NCBI RefSeq assembly: GCF_030846195.1
Contig: NZ_JAVCWH010000003.1
Coordinates: 186,001-250,000 of the forward strand
DNA length: 64,000 nucleotides
Direction of reading: 5' to 3'
Origin: Paracoccus yibinensis
GTDB taxonomy: Bacteria > Pseudomonadota > Alphaproteobacteria > Rhodobacterales > Rhodobacteraceae
In this document: piece by piece, positions 8,206-17,529 of the stretch
Layout: each line of letters begins with the position of its first letter
How positions within the stretch are numbered: the first letter of the stretch is position 1
Made by a program: the position numbers and the translations under genes
The notes under the pieces: generated by a model
Database searches by the model: none
The model's input: only the letters and a program-made list of their open reading frames with translations
What the model was told of the DNA's origin: nothing

Positions 8206-9180
8206 GTGGACCGATCTGCCTTTCCTGCCCATGACGATTGCGTCACGATCCTTCTGGCCAGCTATTGCGGCGCATCCTTCATCAAGGCGCAGTTGGACAG
8301 CATCGCCGCGCAAACCCACCGCAACTGGCGACTGATCGTCTCGGATGACGGATCGGAAGACGGGACTGGCGACATTGCAACGAATTTCGCCGCCACGCGC
8401 CCTGCAGGGCAGGTGCGGATCATAGCCGGACCGTGCCGGGGCGCCACCCAGAACTTCCTGCACCTGCTGTCGACGGCACCAGACGGCATGATCGCCTTTT
8501 GCGATCAGGATGATGTATGGTTTCCCGACAAGCTTGCCCGCGCCGTGGCCGCCCTGTCACGACACGAAGGTCCCGCCCATTACGCAGCCCGCACGATCAT
8601 CACCGATGCGGCCCTGGTTCCGATAGTCGAATCCCGCCATTTCCTGCGGCCTCTGGGATTTCGCAATGCCCTGGTTCAGGCGATCATGGCGGGCAATACC
8701 TCGGTCTTCAACGCGCAGGCTGCAGCTATCCTGCGCCGTTGCGCCCCAGAGGCCCAGGCGCGGAATATCGAGTCGCATGACTGGTGGGCCTATCAGATCA
8801 CCTCGGGCGCGGGCGCGGCGCTGATCCATGATCCGCGACCCGCCTTGTTCTATCGCCAGCATGCCCGCAGCGTCATGGGACGCAACGATACGGCAGCTGC
8901 AATGTCGCAGCGGATCGCCATGCTTCTGGCCGGGGATTATGGCGGCTGGCTGGCCGCCAACCACGCGGCCCTGGATGCCGTCCGATCGGAATTACTGCCG
9001 GAAAATTGCCGGATCCTCGATGGTTTCGGCGCAGCCCTGGGGCAGCACGGGCCGCTTGCCGCGTGCAGCATGGCACGTCTGGGGCTTTACCGGCAGACCG
9101 GCGCGGGGACCGCGGCCCTGTTTGTCGCGGCCTTGCTGGGCAGGCTGCGTCAGCGTGCCCCCAGCAATCCCATCAGGTAA
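8206..9180 (+). CDS. GT2 glycosyltransferase, probable rhamnosyltransferase type
   Basis: A 324-residue GT-A fold enzyme. The N-terminus VTILLASYCGASFIKAQLDS is followed by VSDDGSEDGT near residue 46 and the DXD-type metal site DQDDVW near residue 103, typical of the GT2 subfamily that includes many rhamnosyltransferases of polysaccharide loci. A GTG start is used, with AAGGA ten bases upstream; a nearby ATG is out of frame. The gene faces the rmlCBDA operon and its last 31 bases overlap the end of rmlA on the opposite strand. Donor (dTDP-rhamnose) and acceptor are inferred from neighbours only. Confidence 0.85.
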   Translation: MDRSAFPAHDDCVTILLASYCGASFIKAQLDSIAAQTHRNWRLIVSDDGSEDGTGDIATNFAATRPAGQVRIIAGPCRGATQNFLHLLSTAPDGMIAFCDQDDVWFPDKLARAVAALSRHEGPAHYAARTIITDAALVPIVESRHFLRPLGFRNALVQAIMAGNTSVFNAQAAAILRRCAPEAQARNIESHDWWAYQITSGAGAALIHDPRPALFYRQHARSVMGRNDTAAAMSQRIAMLLAGDYGGWLAANHAALDAVRSELLPENCRILDGFGAALGQHGPLAACSMARLGLYRQTGAGTAALFVAALLGRLRQRAPSNPIR

Positions 9181-10028
9181 CGGCCATAGGCATTCTTGGA
9201 AAACCGTTGCGCCTGTTCGCGCAAGGCATCCTCGGAAATCCAGCCGGCCTCGAAGGCGATTTCCTCGGGGCAGCCCGTCTGCAACCCCTGGCGCTTTTCC
9301 AGCGTCCGCACGAAGTTTCCCGCATCCAGCAAGCTGCCATGGGTGCCGGTATCCAGCCACGCAAAGCCACGCCCCATCTTTTCAACCGTCAGGCTGCCGT
9401 CGCGAAGATAGCTTTCCAGAAGCGTCGTGATCTCAAGCTCGCCCCGTTCGGAAGGCTTGACTTGCCGAGCACGTTCCGGCGCCGTGCCGTCCAGAAAATA
9501 AAGGCCCGTCACGGCAAAGTTCGACGGCGGCAGTTCCGGCTTCTCGATGATCGCGCGAACCCGGCCGTCGGATTGGAAATCGACCACGCCGTACCGTTCG
9601 GGATCCGAAACGCGATAGCCGAAAACAGTCCCGCCGCTGATCCGCTGATCCGCCGCCTTCAGCAGTTCGGGCAGGCCATGGCCGAAGAAGATATTGTCAC
9701 CCAGGACCATGGCCGATGGCGCACCCGCCAGGAAATCCTCGGCCAGCAGATAGGCCTGGGCCAGACCGTCGGGCGAAGGCTGGATGATCCACTCGAACCG
9801 CAGTCCCCACTGCTCGCCCGTTCCAAGCAGCCGCTGAAACTGCGCCTGATCCTCGGGCGTGGTGATGATCGCAATCTCACGGATTCCGGCCAGCATCAGC
9901 ACGCTGATGGGGTAATAGATCATTGGCTTGTCATAAAGCGGAAGAAGCTGCTTCGAAACGCCCATCGTGATCGGATAAAGGCGCGTCCCCGACCCGCCCG
10001 CGAGAATGATGCCCTTGCGTCCCGTCAT
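9150..10028 (-). CDS. rmlA: Glucose-1-phosphate thymidylyltransferase RmlA
   Basis: This enzyme makes dTDP-glucose from glucose-1-phosphate and dTTP, the first step of dTDP-L-rhamnose synthesis. The 292 residues match the family length. The nucleotide-binding signature GGSGTRLYP near residue 11 and the KQLLPLYDKPMIYYP segment are intact, as is VLGDNIFFGHG near residue 110. It is the last gene of the rmlC-rmlB-rmlD-rmlA operon, overlapping rmlD by four bases, and its 3' end overlaps the convergent GT2 gene by 31 bases. Confidence 0.97.
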   Translation of the reverse strand: MTGRKGIILAGGSGTRLYPITMGVSKQLLPLYDKPMIYYPISVLMLAGIREIAIITTPEDQAQFQRLLGTGEQWGLRFEWIIQPSPDGLAQAYLLAEDFLAGAPSAMVLGDNIFFGHGLPELLKAADQRISGGTVFGYRVSDPERYGVVDFQSDGRVRAIIEKPELPPSNFAVTGLYFLDGTAPERARQVKPSERGELEITTLLESYLRDGSLTVEKMGRGFAWLDTGTHGSLLDAGNFVRTLEKRQGLQTGCPEEIAFEAGWISEDALREQAQRFSKNAYGRYLMGLLGAR

Positions 10029-10882
10029 TTTTGGTATCCCAGTTGCTTCAAGACAGTGTCGAGATCCATTCGCCAGTCCGGGCGGTCTATCCCGAAATCA
10101 CGTGCGATCCTTGTACAATCCAGCCGCGAATTGGCCGGACGCCGCGCAGGTGTGGGATAATCGCTGGTCGGGATGTCGCGCACGGCGCAGGCCAGCCCGG
10201 CGCGATCGAAAATCGCGCGTGCGAAATCCGCCCAGCTGACGTCGGGCGATCCGGCAAAATGGTAAAGGCCCCCCGACTTCGTGTCGGCCCGCATCCGATC
10301 CGCCATCTTGAGCAGGGCGGCAGCGATCCGGCTGGCCTCGGTCGGACCGCCGATCTGATCGGCCACGACATTGATCTGGTCACGCCCGGCCCCCAACCGC
10401 AGCATGGTCTTGACGAAGTTCGAGCCATCCGGCGAAAATACCCACGAGGTGCGCATCACTGCCCATTGCCCGCCCGCCGCCGCGACCTGCCGCTCCCCGT
10501 CCAGCTTGGTCCGGCCATAGACGCTTGCGGGTGCGGTGGCGGCGTCCTCCGCCTTTGGCAGGTCGCCCGTCCCGTCGAAGACATAGTCGGTCGATACATG
10601 CAGGAACGGAATCCCCAGTTCGGCCGCCGCCCTGGCCAACAATCCCGGCGCTGTGGCGTTCAGGATGGACGCGGCCTCCGGCTCGCTTTCGGCGCGATCG
10701 ACGGCGGTATAGGCAGACGCGTTGATGATCCCCCAGGGCCTCAGCGCATGGATGCGTGGAATGACCGCGTCGGGAAAGGAAAGATCTGCGTCCTCTCTGC
10801 CCCAGGCGATCGCCTCGGGGGCAAGGCGCATCAGGGCCTGCGCAAGCTGCCCGGACTTTCCAAGGATCAGCAGGCCGGTCAT
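10025..10882 (-). CDS. rmlD: dTDP-4-dehydrorhamnose reductase RmlD
   Basis: This enzyme performs the last step to dTDP-L-rhamnose, reduction of the 4-keto group. It is a 285-residue short-chain dehydrogenase: Rossmann motif [10 protein letters not shown] at residues 7-16, STDYVFDG near residue 104 and the catalytic YGRTK near residue 128. The ATG at 10882 is chosen over an upstream in-frame start at 10936 because the shorter product begins directly at the Rossmann fold and gives the usual ATGA overlap with the rmlB stop. Confidence 0.95.
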   Translation of the reverse strand: MTGLLILGKSGQLAQALMRLAPEAIAWGREDADLSFPDAVIPRIHALRPWGIINASAYTAVDRAESEPEAASILNATAPGLLARAAAELGIPFLHVSTDYVFDGTGDLPKAEDAATAPASVYGRTKLDGERQVAAAGGQWAVMRTSWVFSPDGSNFVKTMLRLGAGRDQINVVADQIGGPTEASRIAAALLKMADRMRADTKSGGLYHFAGSPDVSWADFARAIFDRAGLACAVRDIPTSDYPTPARRPANSRLDCTRIARDFGIDRPDWRMDLDTVLKQLGYQK

Positions 10883-11919
10883 TTCGCCTGACCAAGCCGC
10901 TGGCCGACCCCGTCGCGCGACAACAACGGCTGCCACCAGTCACGGTGGTTCAGATACCATTCGACCGTCCGCCGCAGTCCCTCATTGACCGTGACCGAGG
11001 GGCGCCATCCCAGTTCCGTGCGGATCCGGGTCGGGTCGATCGCATAGCGTCGGTCATGGCCCGGCCGATCGGTCACAAAGGTGATCAGATCGGCATGAGG
11101 CGCACCTTCGGGATGCAGGTCATCCATATGCGCGCAAATCGTGCGGACCAGGTCGATGTTCCTGGCCTCGTTCTCGCCGCCGATGTTGTAACTGCGACCG
11201 ACCTGTCCCTTTTCGACAACCAGAAGCAGCGCGTCGGCATGATCTTCGACGTAAAGCCAGTCGCGCACATTGCCGCCGTCGCCATAGACCGGGATCGGCT
11301 CTCCTGCCAGCGCCTTCAGGATGACGACGGGCACGAGTTTTTCGGGGAAATGATACGGTCCGTAGTTGTTCGAACAGTTCGTCAGCACCACCGGAAGGCC
11401 ATAGGTCTCGTGCCAGGCCCGCACCAGGTGGTCCGACCCTGCCTTGCTGGCAGAATAGGGACTGCGCGGATCATAGGGGGTGGTTTCGGTGAACTGTCCC
11501 GTGTCGCCCAACGAACCAAAGACTTCATCCGTCGAGATGTGGTGAAAACGGAAGGCATCCGGCCTGCCATTCGCCGTCCAGAAGTTGCGCGCGGCCTCCA
11601 GCATATTGAACGTGCCGATCACATTGGTCTCGATAAAGGCCGCAGGCCCGTCGATGGAACGATCAACATGGCTTTCCGCCGCCAGATGCATCACCGCATC
11701 GGGCCGGTGGGTTTCAAAGACACGGTCCAGTTCCGCACGGTCGCGTATATCGACATGCTCGAAGCGATAGAGCGGGCTTTCGGCAGCATCAGCCACATTC
11801 GCGGGATTGGCGGCATAGGTCAGCGCATCGACATTGACGACCTCATGCCCGCGCGAAACGGCAAGGCGAACCACTGCCGAACCGATGAACCCCGCTCCTC
11901 CGGTCACGAGAATCTTCAT
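10879..11919 (-). CDS. rmlB: dTDP-glucose 4,6-dehydratase RmlB
   Basis: This NAD-dependent extended SDR enzyme converts dTDP-glucose to dTDP-4-keto-6-deoxyglucose. Its length, 346 residues, is normal. Visible motifs are [12 protein letters not shown] at residues 7-18, [12 protein letters not shown] near residue 80, STDEVFG near 130 and catalytic YSASKAG near residue 156. It overlaps rmlC by four bases upstream and rmlD by four bases downstream, so the operon is translationally coupled throughout. Confidence 0.97.
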   Translation of the reverse strand: MKILVTGGAGFIGSAVVRLAVSRGHEVVNVDALTYAANPANVADAAESPLYRFEHVDIRDRAELDRVFETHRPDAVMHLAAESHVDRSIDGPAAFIETNVIGTFNMLEAARNFWTANGRPDAFRFHHISTDEVFGSLGDTGQFTETTPYDPRSPYSASKAGSDHLVRAWHETYGLPVVLTNCSNNYGPYHFPEKLVPVVILKALAGEPIPVYGDGGNVRDWLYVEDHADALLLVVEKGQVGRSYNIGGENEARNIDLVRTICAHMDDLHPEGAPHADLITFVTDRPGHDRRYAIDPTRIRTELGWRPSVTVNEGLRRTVEWYLNHRDWWQPLLSRDGVGQRLGQAK

Positions 11920-12476
11920 GCTGCGCCTTTGTATTCAAAAGGTGACGTCCAGTCGGCGAAGGCAGGGGCATCCCGGTCCTTGTCGGAAAGCAAAGGAGCC
12001 TCTACCCCCCAGTCTATTCCCAGGCTGTTCCACAGGACCGCCCCATCGCTGGCGCGGTCATAATAAGCGGTGCATTTGTAGACGATCTCGGTATCGGGTT
12101 CCTGGGTGACGAACCCATGAAGAAAGCCTGCGGGGATCCAAAGCTGTCGCCCATTGTCTGCGGTCAGTTGAACCGCAATCCATTTGCCGTATGTGGGACT
12201 GCCCCGCCGCGCATCGACAGCCACGTCCAGAAGCGCCCCCCGGCCGCAGCGTACCAGCTTTCCCTGGGCAAAGGGCGGCGCCTGATAATGCAGACCGCGA
12301 ACGGTCCCGACCCGGAAAGACAGGGAGTGATTGTCCTGGACGAATTCGGGGATTTCCAACCCGGCATCGGCTAAGGTCTTTCGATTCCAGCTTTCTGAAA
12401 AGAAGCCGCGTTCGTCGCCAAAGCGCGCCGGCGTCAGGACAAGGACATCGGGCAAGGCAGTGGCTTCTATCTTCAT
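11916..12476 (-). CDS. rmlC: dTDP-4-dehydrorhamnose 3,5-epimerase RmlC
   Basis: A cupin epimerase acting on C3 and C5 of the dTDP-4-keto sugar. The 186-residue product carries [14 protein letters not shown], the catalytic-His segment VRGLHYQ near residue 60 and IPAGFLHGF near residue 116. The ATG at 12476 is preferred to an upstream frame extension because [11 protein letters not shown] is the usual RmlC beginning. It is the first gene of the operon and reads away from flgI, which lies 89 bases upstream on the same strand. Confidence 0.95.
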   Translation of the reverse strand: MKIEATALPDVLVLTPARFGDERGFFSESWNRKTLADAGLEIPEFVQDNHSLSFRVGTVRGLHYQAPPFAQGKLVRCGRGALLDVAVDARRGSPTYGKWIAVQLTADNGRQLWIPAGFLHGFVTQEPDTEIVYKCTAYYDRASDGAVLWNSLGIDWGVEAPLLSDKDRDAPAFADWTSPFEYKGAA

Positions 12477-12565
12477 CGGACCGATCCAAGGCTGAAAACG
12501 TCGCCCCCCCTCTATGCGATGGAACAAGGCGTGTCACTCACCCGCCAGCGAAAATCCTGGATAAG

Positions 12566-13666
12566 TCACTCGATCACCAGATCAGCGTGAAGCGCCCCTG
12601 CCGCATGGATGGATTTGAGAATATCGATCATCTCTCGGGGGCGGACCCCCAGGGCGTTCAATCCCTCCACCAGATCGCTGAGAGAGGTTTCCCCGGCCAC
12701 CTCGGCAAAGCCGATGCCCGGTTCATTGCGCAATTCCGCCACCGTCCGGGGCACGGTGACGGTTTCCCCCCTTGCAAAGGGATTAGGCTGCGAGACCATG
12801 GGCGCCTCGCTGACACTCAGCGTCAACGACCCTTGGGACACGGCAACCCGGGAGATGCGCACCCGCTCTCCGATCACGATGGTGCCGGACTTGTGGTCGA
12901 TGACGACCTTCGCGCGGTCTTCCGGTTCGACGGTCAGGTTTTCGATGCGCCCCAGAACACGGGCGGGGTTCACATCGCCCAGCTGCCTGAACTCGACCAG
13001 CACGGTGCCGCTGTCCTGGGTGATCGCGACCCTGCGATCGAAGTCGCGATTGATGGCATCTTCGATCCGTGTTGCCGTCGTGAAATCCGCGTTCCTCAGG
13101 GCGACGCGGATGTTCTGGATGCTGGCGAAATCGAACTCGACCTCCCGCTCCACCCTCGCGCCGACAGGGATCTTGCCCGAAGTCGGCACCCCTTCGACCA
13201 CCCGCGCGGCCTCGCCCTCGATCGCGGCGCCGCTGGCGATGATGGAGCCCTGGGCCACGGCGTAGATATTGCCGTCTGCCGCCTTGAGCGGAGTCATGAC
13301 CAGCGTGCCCCCCAGCAGGCTCTTGGCGTCACCGATCGTGGATACGCTGACGTCGATACGGCTGCCCGACCGCGCAAAAGGGGGCAGGGTCGCGGTGACC
13401 ACGACGGCGGCGACATTGCGGGACCGCAGCGCCTCATCAGTGACATTGACTCCCAGCCGTTCCAGCAGTCCGGCCAGCAATTCTTCGGTGAAAGGGGCAT
13501 TGCGGAAGCCATCCCCGGTACCATCCAGGCCAACGACCAGGCCATAGCCGACCAGGTCGTTGCCCCTGACCCCGTCGAAATCGGCCAGATCCTTGATCCG
13601 GACCGGAGCCGCCGCCGCGATCGCGGGCAGCAGGACCATGGCGATCATAACCAGGAAGCGACGCAT
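12566..13666 (-). CDS. flgI: Flagellar P-ring protein FlgI
   Basis: This periplasmic protein polymerises into the P ring around the rod in peptidoglycan. The 366 residues begin with a signal peptide (MRRFLVMIAMVLLPAIAAAA) followed by the FlgI signature VRGNDLVGYGLVVGLDGTGD near residue 33; the end is LHADLVIE. The flgL TGA shares one base with the flgI ATG (TGATG), a coupling arrangement; an in-frame GTG one codon earlier is less likely. It is the last gene of motB-flgE-flgK-flgL-flgI. Confidence 0.96.
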   Translation of the reverse strand: MRRFLVMIAMVLLPAIAAAAPVRIKDLADFDGVRGNDLVGYGLVVGLDGTGDGFRNAPFTEELLAGLLERLGVNVTDEALRSRNVAAVVVTATLPPFARSGSRIDVSVSTIGDAKSLLGGTLVMTPLKAADGNIYAVAQGSIIASGAAIEGEAARVVEGVPTSGKIPVGARVEREVEFDFASIQNIRVALRNADFTTATRIEDAINRDFDRRVAITQDSGTVLVEFRQLGDVNPARVLGRIENLTVEPEDRAKVVIDHKSGTIVIGERVRISRVAVSQGSLTLSVSEAPMVSQPNPFARGETVTVPRTVAELRNEPGIGFAEVAGETSLSDLVEGLNALGVRPREMIDILKSIHAAGALHADLVIE

Positions 13667-14676
13667 CACAGATAATCCACCAGCTTGAGTTGCGACAGCC
13701 GCCCGATCACGGAATACAGCGTTTGCAACTTGGTTTCCGCATCCGATATGGCGGCCGCAGTCGCCAAGGGGTCGGCCTCGCGCAGCGTGTTTCGCGCGGT
13801 CTGCAGGGTGGCGGATGCTGCATCGCCTTCGGTCTGCGCCGTGGCGATGACCTGCTGGGAATAACCCAGACGGGACATTTCCGCGATCAACGGAGGAGAA
13901 CTCTCCAACAGGGCCTTGCCGGCCGCTTGCAGAAGCTTCCTGCCCTCGACCCCGTCCCCCGCCAATGCGCCCCGATCCAGCATTGCTGCAGTCGCCAAGC
14001 CCTTCAGGCTGTCGCGGACAGAGGGGGACAAGGCGGTCGTGGTAAGGGTGATCGTCGTCTCCTCGCCGATGGGCGTCGATTGGCCGCCTGCTCCGCCATG
14101 ATAGGCCATATCGGCAAAGCCGCCCATGCCGGGGGCTGCGTCAAACCAATCCGACACCGCCTGCGACACATCCTGGGCCGTGGTCAGCCCGGCCACATGC
14201 GTGGTCAGCGCGGTCAGGATCGTGTCCGCCGATGCCAGAGGCTGTGTGTCGCTGCGCGCACCTGAAAACAGGAAGCGTTGCCCGACCGTGCCGTTCAAAT
14301 GACCGATCGCGGTTTGCAAAGCCGATGCGGCCTCGGCTGAACGAGCCGCCATGAGTCCATCCGAGGTGGCTTGGGGTTCCAGATAAAGGCCTTGTCCCAT
14401 ATCCTCGATGATCGACCGAACCGATGTCAGCGCATTCTGCATGCCTTGGGTATGGGCCGCAGCCTCGGCTGCGTTGGACTTGAACTGCGCCAGCATCGCA
14501 AGCCGCGATTCGATCCCTGCCAGATCCTGCGTGTTGCCTTGCAGCCTGGCGCCCAGATCCGCCACCTCTCCGCTGGACAACTCGGCCGTCAGCGTGGCCA
14601 GAGTGGTCTTGATCCTGTTCGACGCGGCCTGCATGGCAAAGGCGCGGGCCTGATCACCGATGGATTGCACCGTCAT
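13666..14676 (-). CDS. flgL: Flagellar hook-filament junction protein FlgL
   Basis: This 336-residue flagellin-like protein (HAP3) links the hook to the filament. N- and C-terminal flagellin-type helices are visible: SIGDQARAFAMQAASNRIK at residues 5-23 and a final QTLYSVIGRLSQLKLVDYL helix. Its position between flgK and flgI and the lack of a normal flagellin N-terminus (no MSSILTN type start) favour FlgL over flagellin. It follows flgK by three bases. Confidence 0.87.
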   Translation of the reverse strand: MTVQSIGDQARAFAMQAASNRIKTTLATLTAELSSGEVADLGARLQGNTQDLAGIESRLAMLAQFKSNAAEAAAHTQGMQNALTSVRSIIEDMGQGLYLEPQATSDGLMAARSAEAASALQTAIGHLNGTVGQRFLFSGARSDTQPLASADTILTALTTHVAGLTTAQDVSQAVSDWFDAAPGMGGFADMAYHGGAGGQSTPIGEETTITLTTTALSPSVRDSLKGLATAAMLDRGALAGDGVEGRKLLQAAGKALLESSPPLIAEMSRLGYSQQVIATAQTEGDAASATLQTARNTLREADPLATAAAISDAETKLQTLYSVIGRLSQLKLVDYL

Positions 14677-14679
14677 CCG

Positions 14680-16131
14680 TCATATCCCCAGTATCTGATC
14701 CATCATGGTCTGAATGGCCTGAATGACCCGCGCATTGGCGGCATAGGCCTGTTCGTATCGCAGCAGACGCTGCATCTCTGCATCGCTGTCTACGCCATCC
14801 GCGGCCAGCCTGGACGAGATCGTGTCGGCTTGACTGTTCCGGATCGCGGCGTCGGACTGTGCGTTCACACGAGCGGTGGACACCAGCGACTCCACCGTTC
14901 CAAAGCGGTCGGTCAGGGATGCCTTGCCGCTGAAGCCCGTGCCGGAGACCAAGGTGGCACGATCAAGCGCTTCCGAGATCGCAACCAGCAGGGTCGAATC
15001 GCCGACCGCACCTTCCGTGCCGGCTTCCAGCCCCGAACGCAGCCGCCAGGCCGCCCCTCCAGCGTTCTCGGCCACGGCGTCGTTCACGCCGATACGCCCT
15101 GCCAAGCCTGTCTTGCCTGCCAAGCTGGCGCGGGCGCCACCGTCCGTGAACAGGCCGGCCGAGGTCGCGGTCAGGGTGCCATCGACGGCCGGATCCGCAA
15201 GGCGTTCATGCAATTCAAAGGCCAGATCGTCCAGCGAGGCTTGGACGGCAGGGGCCAGTTCGTCACGAATGGCGAAATTCGCAGCCAGGGAGCCGCCCGC
15301 GTAAAGCTGCATCTGCGATTGCGTCAGTTCGGCACCGTTCTGCGTCAGCAGCGCCAACCCGGATCCCGCCGCCTGACCTGCAGTCACCTGCCCCGCGGCC
15401 GTGAAGGACAATTCAGTCGGGGTGGTTCCGTCAAGAAGCACCGCACCCTCGGCCGTGAACAGCGCCACGGCTCCGGCAGGGCGCGTCACCTCTTGCACGG
15501 GAACGATCTTTGAAATTTCGCTGATGATCCCCTGTCTTTGATCCAGAAGCGACGAAGGGTCCGAGCCATCGGCCTCCAGCACGGCGATCCGGCGGTTGAG
15601 ATGCGCGACTTCGGCAAGTGATTTGTTCAGCCGGGCGACATCGGCGGCGATGGCCTGATCCGCTGCGCTGCGGGCAGCCTGAACCTGATCCGAGGCTGCA
15701 TTCAGCCGGGTGGCCAGTATCTGCGCCTTGTCAACAGCCTGCGTCAGCCGGATTTCGTCATCGGGGCGACTGGCTGCGGACGACAGAGCCGTTCGAAAAT
15801 CGCTGAGTGCCGCGCCCAGACCGCCGGTGTTCCCGGCAATCCCAATCCGATCCTCGATCTGCTTGGCAAAGGCCAGCCGGGTCGAGGCTTCGGCCCGCGC
15901 GGCCTCGGCCAGGCGGGATTCCGACAGGACGCTGGCATTCACCGCACGCGTGACGCCATCGATGCGCACGCCCCCTGCATTGCCGCCCGCCGTCTGGGCA
16001 CTGACCGCCATCTCTCGCCGGGCATAGCCAGGGGTGGCGGCATTGGCCAGGTTTGCCGCCACGGTTTCGGTGCCCCGCGCCGTGGCCGTCAGGCCCGACA
16101 TGGCATTTCCAAGGGCGCGCGCGATGCTCAT
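14680..16131 (-). CDS. flgK: Flagellar hook-associated protein FlgK
   Basis: This 483-residue HAP1 is the hook-proximal junction protein. The N-terminal rod/hook motif VAANLANAATPGYARRE lies near residues 24-40 and the C-terminal helix (LRYEQAYAANARVIQAIQTM) matches the conserved FlgK end. The central variable domain is Ala-rich with few Lys and aromatic residues, as expected for this GC-rich genome. It lies 12 bases after flgE in the same operon. Confidence 0.93.
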   Translation of the reverse strand: MSIARALGNAMSGLTATARGTETVAANLANAATPGYARREMAVSAQTAGGNAGGVRIDGVTRAVNASVLSESRLAEAARAEASTRLAFAKQIEDRIGIAGNTGGLGAALSDFRTALSSAASRPDDEIRLTQAVDKAQILATRLNAASDQVQAARSAADQAIAADVARLNKSLAEVAHLNRRIAVLEADGSDPSSLLDQRQGIISEISKIVPVQEVTRPAGAVALFTAEGAVLLDGTTPTELSFTAAGQVTAGQAAGSGLALLTQNGAELTQSQMQLYAGGSLAANFAIRDELAPAVQASLDDLAFELHERLADPAVDGTLTATSAGLFTDGGARASLAGKTGLAGRIGVNDAVAENAGGAAWRLRSGLEAGTEGAVGDSTLLVAISEALDRATLVSGTGFSGKASLTDRFGTVESLVSTARVNAQSDAAIRNSQADTISSRLAADGVDSDAEMQRLLRYEQAYAANARVIQAIQTMMDQILGI

Positions 16132-16143
16132 TCAACCTATCCC

Positions 16144-17460
16144 TCAGCGTTTGATGTTCGTTGTTTCCTGCAACATCTCATCGACGGTCTGGATGATCTT
16201 TGCGTTCGACGAATAAGCGCGCTGCGTCAGAATCAGGTGGGTCAGTTCCTCGGCCACATCGGTGGTCGACTCCTCCAGAGCATACCCCTGGACCGAACCC
16301 GTCGGGCCGTCGCCCGCACTCCACAGGAAGAAGCTGCCCGAGGTGGGCGATATGGTGAAGGCTTGCGAGTCGACGGACACCAAGCCGTTCGGATTGGGAA
16401 CATCAACCAGCGGGATCTGATACAGGGTCTTGACGAAGCCAGTGTCATAGCTGGCCTTCAGAAAGCCGTCCGCGTCCACTTCCACAGTGGTGAGGTTGCC
16501 GACCGGAGATCCATTCTTGGTGATGTTCGTGGGCGAGAAATTGGCTGCAAGCTGCCGCAGGCCCGTCGTTCCGCCGGGCGTACCGATGACCAGATCCATC
16601 GCGCCGCCCTCGACGGTCAGGCCGATTGCCCCCGTCGCCGGGTCATAGGCACCGCCAGCAAGCGTGGTCACGCTGGCGATGCTGCCGCCATTTGCCTGAC
16701 TGTCGTCAAAGACGATGCGATAAGACCCGATCAGGTTCGAGGCCGGATCCGAGGCGGAATCGCGGACCTCCATCACCCAGGTATTCGACATGCCGGTCGG
16801 ATCCGAAGTGTCCGGGGTGAAGGTGATGTTCAAGGACTCTGACGTGCCCAGGTTTCCAAAATATTCGACCTTCAGGGCCAGGGGATCGCCTGAGGCGGTG
16901 GATAAGGTCTGGCTTGCGGGCAGGTTGACGCCCAGGGATACCTCGGTTGTGGGATCGCCTGCAGTCTGGTTTGCGCTGATCTGGACTGGAGTCAGGCCGG
17001 TCATGGTATCGCGGGACATCAGCGGGATGGTCCCGTCAGCCTGGGCAGGCCAGCCCATCAGGACCAAGCCCGAACTCGTCTTCAGGACACCTTCGGCATC
17101 GGGACGGAACGACCCCGTGCGGGTCATCATGAAAGGCAGGTCCGTGAACCCGTTGTCCAGGTCCACCGCCGACGTGACCGGCAGCATTCCCCGGCCCGAT
17201 ATGGCGATGTCCAGCGGATGCGTGGTCGTGGACAACGCACCGTCATCCTCGATCACCCTTTGCGTGGTGGCTGTGACACCGCCTGCCGAATACATGCCCG
17301 CAACGCGGTGCTGGTTCAGCACAAAGGAATTGAAGTCGGTTTCCATGCGCTTGTAGCCATAGGTCCCCGAATTCGCGATATTGTCCGAAATCGTTGCAAG
17401 ACGGGTGGAATTGGCCGCCAGCCCCGAAACACCGGCGCTCATCGCGGAAGACATTGACAT
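16144..17460 (-). CDS. flgE: Flagellar hook protein FlgE
   Basis: This 438-residue hook subunit has the N-terminal motif LATISDNIANSGTYGYKRM near residues 21-39, the FlgE central domain and the C-terminal rod motif LTHLILTQRAYSSNAKIIQT. AAGGTGAT upstream of the ATG serves as ribosome binding site. Its length is within the FlgE range. A TTAG-N7-TTAA site (minus strand) lies 45 bases upstream, between motB and flgE, suggesting a promoter of its own. Confidence 0.95.
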   Translation of the reverse strand: MSMSSAMSAGVSGLAANSTRLATISDNIANSGTYGYKRMETDFNSFVLNQHRVAGMYSAGGVTATTQRVIEDDGALSTTTHPLDIAISGRGMLPVTSAVDLDNGFTDLPFMMTRTGSFRPDAEGVLKTSSGLVLMGWPAQADGTIPLMSRDTMTGLTPVQISANQTAGDPTTEVSLGVNLPASQTLSTASGDPLALKVEYFGNLGTSESLNITFTPDTSDPTGMSNTWVMEVRDSASDPASNLIGSYRIVFDDSQANGGSIASVTTLAGGAYDPATGAIGLTVEGGAMDLVIGTPGGTTGLRQLAANFSPTNITKNGSPVGNLTTVEVDADGFLKASYDTGFVKTLYQIPLVDVPNPNGLVSVDSQAFTISPTSGSFFLWSAGDGPTGSVQGYALEESTTDVAEELTHLILTQRAYSSNAKIIQTVDEMLQETTNIKR

Positions 17461-17504
17461 GGCATCACCTTTTTCAGTTCACCCCCGATCATCCACCGCA
17501 GGAC

Positions 17505-17519
17505 TTAAGATTCGCCTAA
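17505..17519 (-). promoter_or_regulatory. Possible CtrA box upstream of flgE
   Basis: On the minus strand the sequence reads TTAG, seven bases, TTAA, one mismatch from TTAA-N7-TTAA. It lies in the 69-base gap between motB and flgE, 45 bases before the flgE start. With the flgB site this makes two near-consensus CtrA boxes heading flagellar groups. Confidence 0.35.
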
Positions 17520-17529
17520 TCGCCCCCGA

